Shown in pieces: positions 34,964 through 45,833 of a stretch of DNA of 64,000 nucleotides. Source of the DNA: Pinus tabuliformis (taxonomy: Eukaryota; Streptophyta; Pinopsida; Pinales; Pinaceae). The notes under the pieces are model-generated. The model saw only the letters and a list, made by a program, of their open reading frames with translations, did not search any database and was not told the origin of the DNA. The DNA is taken from assembly GCA_031772625.1 (NCBI GenBank), contig CM062812.1:733557714-733621713 (forward strand). Reading direction: 5' to 3'. Numbering within the stretch: the first letter of the stretch is position 1; each line of letters opens with the position of its first letter. A program made the translations under genes and the position numbers.

Positions 34964-36545
34964 CCCCGGATGCGGGTGAGGGCACGTCACATAGGGACGA
35001 GCCACATGCCCAGCATGTGACGCCCCGTGCCAGCAATTAAATGTTATGGGAAGTGTAATGGGTCTTCGCCGTCAGAGGATATGGTTTGTATGCCCAAGCT
35101 CCTGGCATTCAATGCTGAGCAGGGTGAATCAATGGAGGGACAGAGAGCAGTTAAGGCATGCTCGTTTCGAGGTTTTGCAGCGATTCTTGAAGGGGAAGGC
35201 AGCGAACTACAAATTCATAAGCATGGTGAGAAGGGAATGTTGCAGGCGCGGAAGGAATCGGATTGGGGGGACAATCCACCACCTTGCAGGGCAGTCACAA
35301 CACTCTGTAGCTGCTACTCAGGGGAATGTCCTGGGGAGAAGAGGCACATCAAAGACAATTGGAATAAATTGGAAGCGAGGCGGTCATTCTGTGCGTGGTA
35401 TGTGGCAGAGTTTTGCTCTGAAGCAGCTCCTCCTGTGTGTGGCCTGCGGCAAAATCTGCTCTGTGAGCGTTCTTCTGTCACAATTCAGTTACTACGATCC
35501 CTCACCAGTCTCTACGGGATCCTCAACCCTTCGACAGTGGTCCGGGAACAAGAGGAAGGTGGCAGGGGATCCATGGCCAAGATACGAGAGCGGCAGCCGA
35601 GCAGGAGGGGACCTGGGTGAGGAGCATCCTCACGACGCCCGGCAGCAGATGAGCACCATCATTGTTGCTGCTGCTACTGCCATAGGAGAGCGAGAGCAAT
35701 ACCAATTCAGGTCGGGCAGTTCTTGGAGGTTGGCAGCACAAGTGAAGGAGAATCAGGGCTTCCAGCCTTTGGCTCAGTCGTCTTCACCTTGGGTGGTTCG
35801 AAGGAGAATGCGGGTATCAATGCCCATATCTCGGTGCTCTTTACCAAGGCTCCTGAAGGAAATGAAGGAGGGAAGCAGCCAGATTCGGCTGAGCCACCTC
35901 AAGAAGGCAAGGGGGAGGAGAGTCCTGTGCTGCAGCCACCAATTGAGGCCAGCACCTCTGGGAAAGAGATCCAGCAATCCCCTCCCAATCCTCCGGAACA
36001 GGCACCTCCGAACACTGCAAAGGATCCAATGGACTTGTGGGCAGGGATGCCAGAGGGCCAAGGCTGGAGCTACATTTACGAGGAAGAGCCCAAAGACTAG
36101 TCCCCAGCGGCGATCTCCGGCACACTCCCTTCTCTCTCGGCATCGGTCTAATCCAATAGTTTCAGCGGGTATTTGTATTTTGTTTGTTACTGTGTCTACT
36201 ACTGTTTCAGTTAATTTTCAGTTCTTCATTTTGTCATGTTACTGTCAATCTCGTGGCGGGACAAGCTTCACTGCAAGTTTGTTGGATGGTAGCCCCTGCG
36301 TGGGACGTGTCGTCACTGTCTAAATCAATGTTGTTCCATGTTCGACTACAGTCATGTCATTTTGGTCTTTTGCTTCAGTATGCTTGGTAAATCCTGTAGA
36401 TGCCCCTGCGAGGGTGTATTTTGGGTCAAACTTTGTTCTCCCAGGCGCCATAGTCGGCCCTGGTTGGTCTGTATCTCAGTATGTAAAGTTCACATGTAAA
36501 TACCATATAATATAATAGATAGTCTTTTACCGAGAAAAAAAAAAA
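34964..36545 (+). mobile_element. GC-rich poly(A) retroposon, LINE-like 3' end
   Basis: This is a 1.58-kb plus-strand insertion with a 3' tail ending TCTTTTACCGAG then 12 A, and a 16-bp target-site duplication. The composition is clearly GC-richer than all neighbours. The tail resembles plant L1 LINE ends, but no endonuclease or RT is present. Two overlapping frames are long: 35,046-36,323 (425 codons) and 35,027-35,620 followed after one stop by 35,723-36,100. The latter ends in an acidic, proline-rich stretch (EASTSGKEIQQSPPNPPEQA) and DPMDLWAGMPEGQGW, and looks more protein-like. It may be a LINE ORF1 deletion derivative or a retroposed transcript. The family is not recognised. Confidence 0.7.
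35027..36100 (+). pseudogene. Unidentified ORF of the poly(A) retroposon
   Basis: One frame is open from 35,027 to 35,620 (197 codons), has a stop, and is open again from 35,723 to 36,100 (125 codons). The second part is low-complexity acidic and proline-rich, then ends WSYIYEEEPKD. The first part contains CSCYSGECPGEKRH and scattered Cys but no zinc knuckle that I can define. The alternative frame 35,046-36,323 is longer but arginine/serine-rich, which is typical of a shadow in GC-rich DNA. The function is unknown. Confidence 0.35.
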
Positions 36546-36614
36546 ATATTATATCATTATAATAGAATTATTCTTATTATTAATGGCTAGGGTAACTATT
36601 TAATATAAATTATT

Positions 36615-36761
36615 GAGGAGGCCCAGGTTATTATTAAGATTGCACAGTTCCATCAACGTAAATTTAGGGAAGCCCTCGAGATTGAAAAAAGGCTAAGCAA
36701 TCTCAATAGAGATGACGGTTGGAAGATCAACAATTGTTGGATCCCTGCCCTCTCTTCCTAG
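36615..36761 (+). pseudogene. Penelope-like element C-terminal coding scrap (relic F)
   Basis: This is the last 48 codons of a PLE protein, containing AQFHQRKFREALEIEKRLS and ending WIPALSS-stop. The equivalent end of PLE E reads DHFHHRKLREAIEIEKNA and WIPTLSS-stop at 60,617. This segment lies downstream of the GIY-YIG motif in PLE E. The catalytic parts are absent, so this copy is inert. Confidence 0.75.
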
Positions 36762-36916
36762 TAGTTTCTTCCCCTCCCTCTATTAATGACTTGTTCTAGA
36801 ATTCTATAATTTACCCCTTATTATCCTTTAACCTGCTTTCTTTATCCTTAATTCTTTGATTTTTTTTATCTCCCTCAATTTCTGTTCCTTATATTCAAGA
36901 TATGGTCCTTTTCCTG

Positions 36917-37363
36917 ACTGTCTAAAGGATTTAAATTATCTAGTTTAAGATATTTTATTAATTAGTTAACCAAACCATTAATAATAATACTATTATTATA
37001 ACATTATTATAATATAATAACACTATTTTATTAATTAATATTACTTTATTCTAAATCCTTACATTTACTAATATCCCTAGATCTATTAATATTGGAATAA
37101 TAATATAACTAATAATATAATAATAATTAATATTATTCTAGTTAATATTAAATCCTAACTGTCCAAGGGAATTAAATTATCTAGTATAAGATTTTTTATT
37201 AATTAGTTAACCAAACCCTTAATAATAATACTATTATTATAACATTATTACAATATTATAATAATTCTTACATTTACTAATATCCCTAGATCGATTAATA
37301 TTGGAATAATAATATAACTAATAATATACTAGTAATTATTATATTAATATTAAATCCTTACAC
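36917..37363. repeat. AT-rich tandem duplication, 241-bp period
   Basis: Blocks starting ACTGTCTAAAGG (36,917) and ACTGTCCAAGGG (37,158) both run through TTAATTAGTTAACCAAACC and ATATCCCTAGATC. The second unit is shorter because of an internal deletion of about 45 bp. It lies in the 3' untranslated part of relic F. Confidence 0.8.
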
Positions 37364-37726
37364 ACCAATTAGTGTTTTACTAATTAATTTATATTAAATA
37401 GTTACCCTAGTCATTAATAATAAGAATAATTCTATTATAATAATATAATATTAATATTATTCAATTACTAATAATACAAGTTAACAATTTTATCATATTC
37501 CCTAGATTTTTGACTCATAATTGGTTAACTTTTTACTTAAAATAAAAATTAAAATAAGATTCTTTTTAACATAATAATATTATTTTAATTAAATAGTCAA
37601 ATATAGCATGGGTTAATTATAGCCGTTTGCCTGGTCCAGTCTAATATAGCCGTTTTTTTGTCAAACCTAGCCGTTAAAAGGTCTACTCTCCCTATTTAAT
37701 ATGTAGCCATGATCTGATTCTTCAAC

Positions 37727-37773
37727 TTGTCTTGAAGATGAACCACACTCGCTGGTTTGAAACGCATTGACAA
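37727..37773 (+). ncRNA. Candidate decayed hammerhead ribozyme, right PLE arm
   Basis: Plus strand: TTGTC (37,727-37,731) pairs with GACAA (37,769-37,773) as stem I. The core reads TTGAAGA (canonical CUGANGA except C3 to T), one extra T, stem II GAACCA / TGGTTT with loop CACTCGC, GAAAC (37,759-37,763), GC, then ATT where the other arm has GTC. The order and spacing fit a type I hammerhead with minimal stem III. An extra base after A9 has precedent in a viroid hammerhead. C3 and the cleavage triplet are altered, so this copy should be inactive. Confidence 0.45.
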
Positions 37774-37812
37774 ATGTATTATCATGTGATTTACGCCGAA
37801 AAACTTTTTGTA

Positions 37813-38230
37813 AATTTAATATGGATCACAGAAGCCTCAATTCAACAAACTAGGAATAACAAAGAAGATGAAAGGTTGTACAAACTAGTGTATTTTTCAA
37901 ACAATTAATCCAACATCAATACCTTAACTTTTTCATGAAGATATCATATTGAGAACGTTTGAAAAATGGTGGGAAATCTGGGCAGTCACTATCTCTCTTC
38001 TGCGAGGGTGATGTCGAAAAAGTGATAAGATTTCAATGTTTTGTTTTTTTTTGTTAAATCAGAAAAACCAATTTTAATGGAGATATTGGTATTTTTTACT
38101 AAATTTTGCGAAGTGACTAAATGTAGCTTTAACCATTCACCTTAAGATGTTTTTTACAATATAATTTCCTAAGTATATTTAATATCTTCATTATCATAAA
38201 AACCAACCTATATCCATGTTAACTCCACAT
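37813..38230. other. Unassigned AT-rich DNA
   Basis: No gene or element signature was seen. Confidence 0.45.
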
Positions 38231-38669
38231 CTACCAAACTCTTAGAGGGATGAATTCTATTTATCCCTCTCAGCACTTGGTAGACCCAGAATTAAGATGG
38301 ATCTAAGCTGATAGAATTTTCGCTTTAAATAGTCTATGCTCACATGAATACCATGGGTAAATACCATGGGTTATCATAAACTTGGAGCTTAAAAACTACT
38401 ATTAGTAATTTATAAAAAATAATAAAATTAATAATTGATTTTTTATTTTTTATTTTTTATTTTATTTTAACCCAATTAAAATGTTAAAATGACATTAAAT
38501 TACAAGATCCATTTTTACTCTTGATCTACCAAGCCCCGAGAGGGATCAAATATTTTTTCACTCTATGCTAGTTTGCATATCACGATATTTGACCCCTCTA
38601 GTTTAATTCCCCCCTTTAAATAGGCTACATTCCACATGAATACCATGGGTCAATACCATGTGCCATCAT
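38231..38669. repeat. Diverged tandem repeat, about 293-bp period, with hairpins
   Basis: The units start at 38,231 and 38,526 with CTACCAA and share AGAGGGAT, TTTAAATAG and CACATGAATACCATGGGT (38,341 and 38,632). Each unit contains an imperfect palindrome, for example 38,231-38,283 with arms ending AGAGGGAT. A third related hairpin is at 53,007-53,098, which suggests a foldback or MITE-like family. Confidence 0.6.
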
Positions 38670-38844
38670 TATTTTTATTAATACTAATATTAGGGTTAAT
38701 AATGTTTTTTGGCATGGTATTAATAATAATTTGGCTCATGGTATTTGGCCCATAGTATTTAGGCCATAGGCTTCATCTAAATATAACGCATTTTTTGTGT
38801 GTTCGTAAATATAAGGTGACTTATGGAATAAATATAAAAAAATG

Positions 38845-39135
38845 TTTTATTTATTTACCATACCTCTACTTTATTTTATATTTTTATTAATTTACCATAC
38901 CTCTTTTATAAATATGGTATTTGGCCCATAGGATTCACTTAAATAAACCTCTTTTTTTAGCCTTCTTAAATAGAAAGAGGGGTATGGACTAAATATAAAA
39001 AGAGGTTTTATTTATTTACCATACCTTTAGTTAGTTTATATTTTTATTTATTTACCATACCTTTGGAGTAAGTATAAAAAGAAGTTTTATTTATTTACCA
39101 TACCTCCACTTTATTTATATTTTTATTTATTTACA
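38845..39135. repeat. Degenerate tandem repeat with TTTATTTACCATACC
   Basis: The motif (T)TTATTTACCATACCT recurs about six times, spaced 35-125 bp apart and separated by TATATTTTTATT spacers. There is no coding potential. Confidence 0.7.
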
Positions 39136-40676
39136 CCCTTGCAATCGATGAAAACTAGATTTGAAAATAGGGAGTCGTTCATAGAAGAAATCAGGGCAAT
39201 TGGAACCAAATACAACATCCCAAACCACCTCCTAAACCACCTCCCAAACCAGAAAATAGGCAATTGCAAATGAATTTAACATTGCAAAGTAGAAAATCGG
39301 GCAATTGTAATGGAATATAACTTTCCAAACCAAGCAAATTGAGCCAAATGAGCCTTTTCATAGTTTATCCACCCCTTTTTTGGGCTAAAATGAAAAAAAT
39401 AATTATTTTTTAAATAAAAGTTGGGCTAAATATATGAAATGGGTGTTTTATAAAAATTTCGCCCCTCTAAAATGAAAAACCCCTTAAATTTCACCCTTGG
39501 ACTAAAATTCTCCCCTAAAATTTACCATGGAAATGCTTGGGAAACAATCTTCCTCGTGATGCATCATCTCAAATAATATTGGCAAAGATTTGATCTTCTC
39601 AACAGGAAAAGAGGACAGGTGAAGATTTTTATGGAGTTAGTTCATGTCTTGACAAACATAAAAGTTATGGCACCAAGAAGCTTCGATCGTATAGTTTTAG
39701 TTGTTGATTGATAAGGTGTCAAGCTTAATTAGATTTTGCATCAAAGATCACCACAGGCACTGATAAAAGTTTTATTGAGATCTATAATTGTGTGAACGTG
39801 CCATCTAGGATGGTATCTAAGGAATGCATAGTTGCAACAATTGTCCCCCCTATTTCTAGTTCTATGTGCCTCATAAATATATCAGTAGGCCAGAATCCCA
39901 TGATAGAAGGATCTCTTGGAGCATTCTTATGTTGATGGTACATAGGTTTTTCTGAGAAGGAAATTGGAGTGATGAAGTTGTCACTGATATGAAACTTTAT
40001 ATATAAGGTGTATGATCAATGCTTCACAATACACTAATTCAAGTATTTACAAATTGTCGTGTTATTGAAGTTATTCAGGTTGAAGAATTTAGTGACATTT
40101 AGTCTAGCCAATTATTTTCATGAGTTTGAGTTTATGTTAGAATTGGCCATTCCAATAACAGATAGGTTTTATTTGCAAGAATTATCAACTATCATAAATT
40201 AAGGCATGGAAAAGAATTAAGGAAAAGAAATCATGTTGCATCAATGAAGATGGCAGCAAAGGATAGTGGTTGGAGCAAAAACAATGGAGAACAAGTTAAG
40301 GTGCACAAATTGATGTTAAAGGATTATGACTGTTATGGAATATGATTAAATGTTGTATTTTATTAAGAGTCGCACATGTTTGTAAAGAAAGTCTAGTGGT
40401 CATAAAGATTTTTTTAATATGTACTTGTTATCTCCATTAGTTGAGCTTTCTAATGAATGTGCATGATTCAGTAGTGATGTAAGCATGATGAGGCATGTGT
40501 ACCCTAGTGTTGTTTGTAGTAATATGAAAACTACTTTGTAAGTGTAGGTTCGTGGTAAGCCAAGACAATTTGGTGTAATGTTATGAAGTTTGTGAGACAT
40601 ATGGAAAATTTGGACAAGCATTCTTGTATAATGTTGTAGTTGCCTATGAATGTGATCCAGCACCAACAACATGGTT
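39136..40676. other. Unassigned DNA left of the Gypsy gag-protease element
   Basis: Probably decayed retroelement sequence, but no domain could be read in any frame. The target site GAGGG of the next element lies at its right edge (40,677-40,681). Confidence 0.4.
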
Positions 40677-40681
40677 GAGGG

Positions 40682-41719
40682 CGTTATACGAGATTTACAA
40701 TTGTGGACAAAAGTATCTCCCCTCAGTCGGTGGATAACATAGAACAACATAGAGACAAGGAACATAATTCTTTTCCATAAAGTAGATAGATGATGGAGTG
40801 AGGCCTACCTTGAACCCTTCACACACTTCACTCCTTCTTTAGCTTTGAAGCTCCAATTCTAGCTCCAAATGCCAAAATTAGAACATGTATAGTCCAATAA
40901 CACAAGCCCAAAAACTATGAGATCTACGCAGTATCATCTAAGTACTTCATTCAATAGATCAACATAGTGTTGAAATGTATGAAATAATAACATCACATAT
41001 AGGAAAACGATGAATTATTTTCATTAATATAAATGGAAGGATACTAAAAACATAAGTAGAAGTTGATCTTGTAGAAGAGCTCATCCAAGTTGTTGACGTT
41101 TCCTTTCATTGGCATAATATGCACACCTTCAATCGCTGTAAATGCATGAGATGATAAGCACTCACTACAACAACCTAAGTGAATAATTACTCTCCAAAAG
41201 CCAATGCCCAACAACATAGAAGGTTGGGAATATATAGAGAAGTAGGGTAAGTTGAGAGTTCTTATCCAATTATGAATCTAGGGTAAGTAATAAACCTTTG
41301 ATGGAGGGATAGGATCAAAGGATAAGTGGTGAAAACTCCAAATTAGGGTAGGATAGGATCCAAATGTTTTATCAACAATAAGCAGTTAAAACAACTTATG
41401 GAAACTCCTAGAAGGGGAAGCTTTTACAATCCGGATCATTCTCCCAGATATATAGAACCAACACAGGTGCAAAGGGGAGTAAATTGTTGCTAACCAATGC
41501 AAGCCACAGTGGAGCAACCTGTAGGTAAACATAACCGAGTAGGCTTCAACAGAGCATTAGTCCTCAAACTGGCTTAGATGATGTAGTTTAGGGCTGAAAT
41601 TATGGGGGATGAAGGGAACACTCTTAGGGCTTTATGAAAGACGGTGACAAGGGAGAATAGTGTGTTGATTGGTTCCATTAGGATGCTCACTGATCAGATT
41701 TGAAAAATGCATTGTAACA
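40682..41719 (-). repeat. Gypsy gag-protease element 3' LTR
   Basis: It pairs with 47,530-48,565 over its whole length. The outer end reads CGTTATAC where the partner has TGTTATAC; the inner end is TTGTAACA. Short frames inside it are not genes. Confidence 0.9.
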
Positions 41720-41735
41720 AAATACCCCCTAAAGC
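41720..41735 (-). other. Polypurine tract of the Gypsy gag-protease element
   Basis: The minus strand reads GCTTTAGGGGGTATTT immediately before the LTR start TGTTACAATG. Confidence 0.75.
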
Positions 41736-44007
41736 TCAAAGTCAAAGACGATCACTGATGACTGAGGTGCTTTACCTTGTCACAAGTTGGGATCAAGGAC
41801 AACAGATGAGCTTTGCTTGTTACAATACATTTACAACATGACATATTTGTTTGTTGAGGGAGGCATACCCATACTGAACTCATAAGCTAACATAACATGT
41901 ATAATGATCAAAAGACACATCCATAGATGCAACTGGTGGACCCATGAATGGATGATTGCCTATATGATCATGACCATCATATATTGTGATCTTCGTATAA
42001 CTCCTGAAATCACAACCCAGATGGATTTAACAAGATCCTGGGTATTCTACCTCATTCACATGACCAACCAATGTACTAGTTTAACCAAGTGAGTTTATGA
42101 GTTGGAATCGGACATGGTAGACAACATATGATTATTGTTCAATGATGTAATTCATTAATAGATGTGAGAGAAACCACCAATGATGTTAATGGATCTCAAG
42201 GTACTATAGTACAATTCGTATGGTGTGAATGAATGAGTTGATGTTGAACACCACACAAAATCTTTTGGTTGAAGGCCATCGATGTAAACATGTTGTCGAG
42301 AGCAAGGAAATTTTCCATTGATGTATGCAAGCACTAAGGTAGCAAAGGTGTGTTTCTAAGTCAACTTACTTGATGATGTGTTGATGTTGACAGGAAGCGA
42401 CCCATCACAGGAGGGCATTGATCTATATCTCATCAACAACATGAAATGGGTATCATGATTAAGACAAAATTATCAAAATGATGCTAACATGGAATTGGAT
42501 CAGGAAAGGCAAACATGAAATGAAGGATTAAGAGTATTGTAGTAGAGAGCAACCGAATGGCTTCTATTGAACACACCAGGGACACTGAATAGAGTTGGAA
42601 GCATCGACCCAAGATCGAAATGGAGGCTCTGAAAGTGGTATGGTAACCAAAGACAAGAAGGTTATCCAACCCAATAGCCACGATGATGAAGTGGAAGAGT
42701 GTCGTGTTCAAGAGCAACTCACTACCATTAGAAAAATGGAATCCCTTATTCTCCTAATTTCCCCAACCATACTAGTCGTTACCTATTTATTTTTTAACAA
42801 TCTTGAGGAGGATAACATATGTTTGATTCGTCATCCTTCGAATGAATCCCTTTGAGCATATTTAACAAACCCTGAGAAGGAGTGGTTCAGCCTCGTCATG
42901 TTTGAGAAGTCCATCATTGTTTGATGTTTTTACGAGTCCAGTGAAGGTAAAACTATATATATTTTTCATGTCTAGAGAGTTTGAAAAAGAGGCGAAAAAG
43001 AAAACTCCAAATGTCCCTTTTTGTAGGTAGTCTCTTAGTGTCTGAAAAGGTAGAAAAAAATACCCAAGAGAACCTCTTAGCCATGTTCAACAAAGGTATT
43101 CATTTTTCATATCTAGTCTATCTTCTTCTAGAAAAGGGTTAAACTTATACTGAGTAGACATCTTTTCATTTACTTTTATGAGTTTGAAAATACAAGTGCT
43201 CAACAATATTTCATATTTTGGGAGTCTAAAAAGTGCTAAAATAGAACTCCTCCAAGATGAATGAGTGGTATAAAGGACAACAATTGGTCTCGATCATGAT
43301 GGAACTACTGAAAAACACAAAATTCAAGAGGTTGGGTAATAAGACCAATAATCGTAGTGGTTCCTCAGGAAATGTTAAAAAACCAAATGAAAGTGTATGA
43401 TCAGCGAAGCAAATGGTGATGATGGAATGAAGAAAACAAGGCTCATCTAGAAGAAACAGGCTGATAAAATTGGCAATCACGAGAGATATGATGAGAATGG
43501 TTTCAGTTTTACAAAAGCTTGAAACATGGGAAACTATTCTTTAAATTGGTTTCATTTTTATGCAAACTTGAAAGAGAGAAAAACTATGCTTGAAAGTGGT
43601 TTCATTTTTACACAAGATTGAAAGAGAGACAAACTATTCTTGAAATAAGTTTGCATGCCCCTAGCATAATGACTTAATTTGAGGTACATGCCCCCCAAGA
43701 TTCATTTCATGCACCTAAGTAGACTACTTGGTACTAGCAGGTGGATGGAATGAAGGTTCATTTACAACATCAAGTGAAAGACTAGACTCAGAATTTACGA
43801 GATCTAATCAAAGAATATGATTGGAAGTGGATTTATTTAATTTTTTAATGAACCTGACATACTAAAAGAACTATGCTCATAGGAACCTATTTCATTTTTT
43901 TACGAGATTGACATAATAAAAGAATTATCCTCATAAGACCTTGTTTCATTTTTTAAGGGGGCTTGACACAAGAAAAGGACCTCTACTCTGGAATCAAATC
44001 ATGGCCT
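41736..44007 (-). other. Interior of the Gypsy gag-protease element, no readable pol
   Basis: This is where RT, RNase H and integrase would be expected, but none of their motifs were found in any frame. It holds the three-unit 50-bp repeat at 43,499-43,648 and a two-unit repeat of about 53 bp at 43,848-43,955. Confidence 0.55.
43499..43648. repeat. 50-bp tandem repeat, three units
   Basis: Units start at 43,499, 43,548 and 43,598 with GGTTTCA and share CTTGAAA and AAACTAT in order. They lie inside the gypsy element interior. Confidence 0.8.
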
Positions 44008-45833
44008 CTAAGAGACCATGGTTTCCAAGTGGTTCTTATCATATGGGAGAACAATGCTTTGGAAGTGATCAAAGGATCCAATGGAAATATCAGACTCCAA
44101 TGCCCCCAATAAATGATTCACCATATCACCTACCAGATCTAGGTCAAAAGAAGTTGAGAAGATAGTGAAAGGCTCATCTTTAGCAGTAGGTATGTGAATG
44201 GGATAGGTTGCCACATAATTAACCTGTGGCAGGGAAGATACCACTTGTACATTTGAAACACTTAGGGAATTAGGATGATTGGGAGTCAAATTAGGACCAA
44301 CAAATGAAAGTTTGTCAATAGTCGTGATTCTTCCTTCATGCGGGAAACACATCACACAAAAGAGTGAAGAGACAAGAGCTCCCATGAGATACACAAAGTC
44401 ACACCCAAGGAGTAAATTAAAATCCAAAGGGACTTTGACAACCATCACATCAATATAGACAGAATTTCCTCCCAAAATAATAGGCAACTTAGGAAAGATC
44501 CCTAATGGTTGACTAGTTCCTCTATTAAAAGCTAATAGATTCTCGGTAACGAGCACAAGTTGCAAAGAACCTAAATCTTTCCAAGAATTTGAGGACAAAA
44601 TACTAAAATATGTGCTTTCTTCTATGATTGTGCTAGGTATGACCATATTATAATCATGTACTATGATCTGGAAGGGCATGTAAGAAGAAAGACGATATCC
44701 TATTAGTCGACTCCAATCAAAGGAAGTGACCATACGAATTGGATAGGGTGTCATGGGAATGGGAGAAAAACCCCCCTTTACTATAGGAATGAGAGGATTC
44801 CCCCCTGTACCATGGGAACAAGAGGACCTTCCGCTAGTTCATTGGAATCTAAAGAAACAAGAAGAACCTTAGTGGTATGAAAATCACTCTCTATGGGAAG
44901 AGTATGATCAACTGAAGTTGGAATCAAGTAAACCATTTTCTTAACCAATGGTTGGTTAGGAACAGACTCATGGGATTCAAATTTAGAGAGAGCAGGATTT
45001 ATGGGATTCATATTCTGATTAGAAAGCTTCTAGTAACCATATGGAAGTGTAGGCTGAGAAGTTGTAAGGTTTTCCAAAACTTTTGAGGCTTCATCCATAT
45101 AAGGACAAAGGTGAATAGGGTGATTCCCTTCACATAAATTATAGGGAAATTTGACTTTACCCTCCTTCCTAAGGACCTTTATATCACTAGTTGAAGGTTT
45201 ATTTCCAACATGATCTGTAGAAGCTTACGACAGAGGTTGATGTGAGGCTGTGGACCACACTTCTAATACCTTGGGAATATGACGAAAATCTCTAAGAAGG
45301 TGGCCACCCTTACATAACATGCAAGGGAATTTAACTTTACGGGGCTGATTGGAAGATATGTCCATACTATTTGTGTGCGTAGCAACAGTTTCTTGGTTTC
45401 CCCCTTGCCTATTTTGCTTCTTCTTCTTCATCCTTTTCTTCTTCTTCTTACCTTCCTAGTTAGAAGAAGCAAGACTTTCACCAGGAGAAGAGGAAGAAAG
45501 GGGTGACGGAAAAATAGGTGAAGAAGGAAAAGGGTGAACTTTAGAATCAAGATGAGGTTTATTTTGTTCAAGTGGAGGAGAACTTCATTGAGAAGAATTT
45601 TGGACATTTGAAACCATAAAGGTCAAAAATAACCAAATTAGAAAACCAATGGTAAATCTAAGGAGGGACAACATTGCCATATAGGGAGCACCAATATTTC
45701 CAAAAGAAGGAAAGGGACCAGGATTCCCATCAGAGGGATTCCCTTGATTGGTAGACTCTAGAACTATTTCCATTAGTCTCAACCTAAGATCCACTAAGGA
45801 TCTTCCACCGGGGGGACGTTTTTCCATGGTCAA
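44008..45833 (-). pseudogene. Gypsy gag and protease-like region, interrupted
   Basis: Gag starts at 45,833 (MEKRPPGGRSLVDLRLRLME). After stops, a zinc knuckle follows near 45,330 (FPCMLCKGGHLLRDF, a CCHC with the last Cys replaced by Phe). A third segment ends at 44,781. These share one frame; a frame change precedes the 248-codon segment 44,754-44,008. That segment contains LGIFPKLPIILGGNSVYIDV and VPLDFNLLLGCDFVYLMGAL, then CFPHEGRITTIDKLSFVG, like the aspartic-protease region and linker of TAT-type gypsy polyproteins. Where an active copy would proceed to RT, coding sense is lost. Confidence 0.7.

Larger units (their letters stand above)
34582..37812 (+). mobile_element. Penelope-like relic F: C-terminal scrap between inverted arms
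   Basis: The right arm (about 37,382-37,812) is the 3' untranslated end of a PLE. Its reverse complement matches 34,582-34,963 plus 36,562-36,612, which form the left arm once the inserted retroposon is removed. Shared text includes ATTATCATGTGATTTACG, AGTCTAATACAG-like blocks and AGGGTAACTATTTAATATAA. Immediately after the left arm begins a plus-strand PLE C-terminal coding scrap (36,615-36,761). The matching end of PLE E (61,080-61,180) shares the same terminal block. Terminal arms in inverted orientation fit the variable pseudo-LTR arrangements known for Penelope elements. Confidence 0.65.

Noticed and set aside
35046..36323. 425-codon plus-strand ORF in the GC-rich retroposon as a real gene
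   Set aside because: Arg/Ser/Leu-rich, no domain, and it runs through the 3' untranslated-looking part. GC-rich DNA gives long chance frames. The other frame looks more protein-like, so neither was called with confidence.
42484..42855. Overlapping ORFs of 77 and 86 codons inside the Gypsy element
   Set aside because: No domain, opposite strands, and the surrounding interior has no coding sense.
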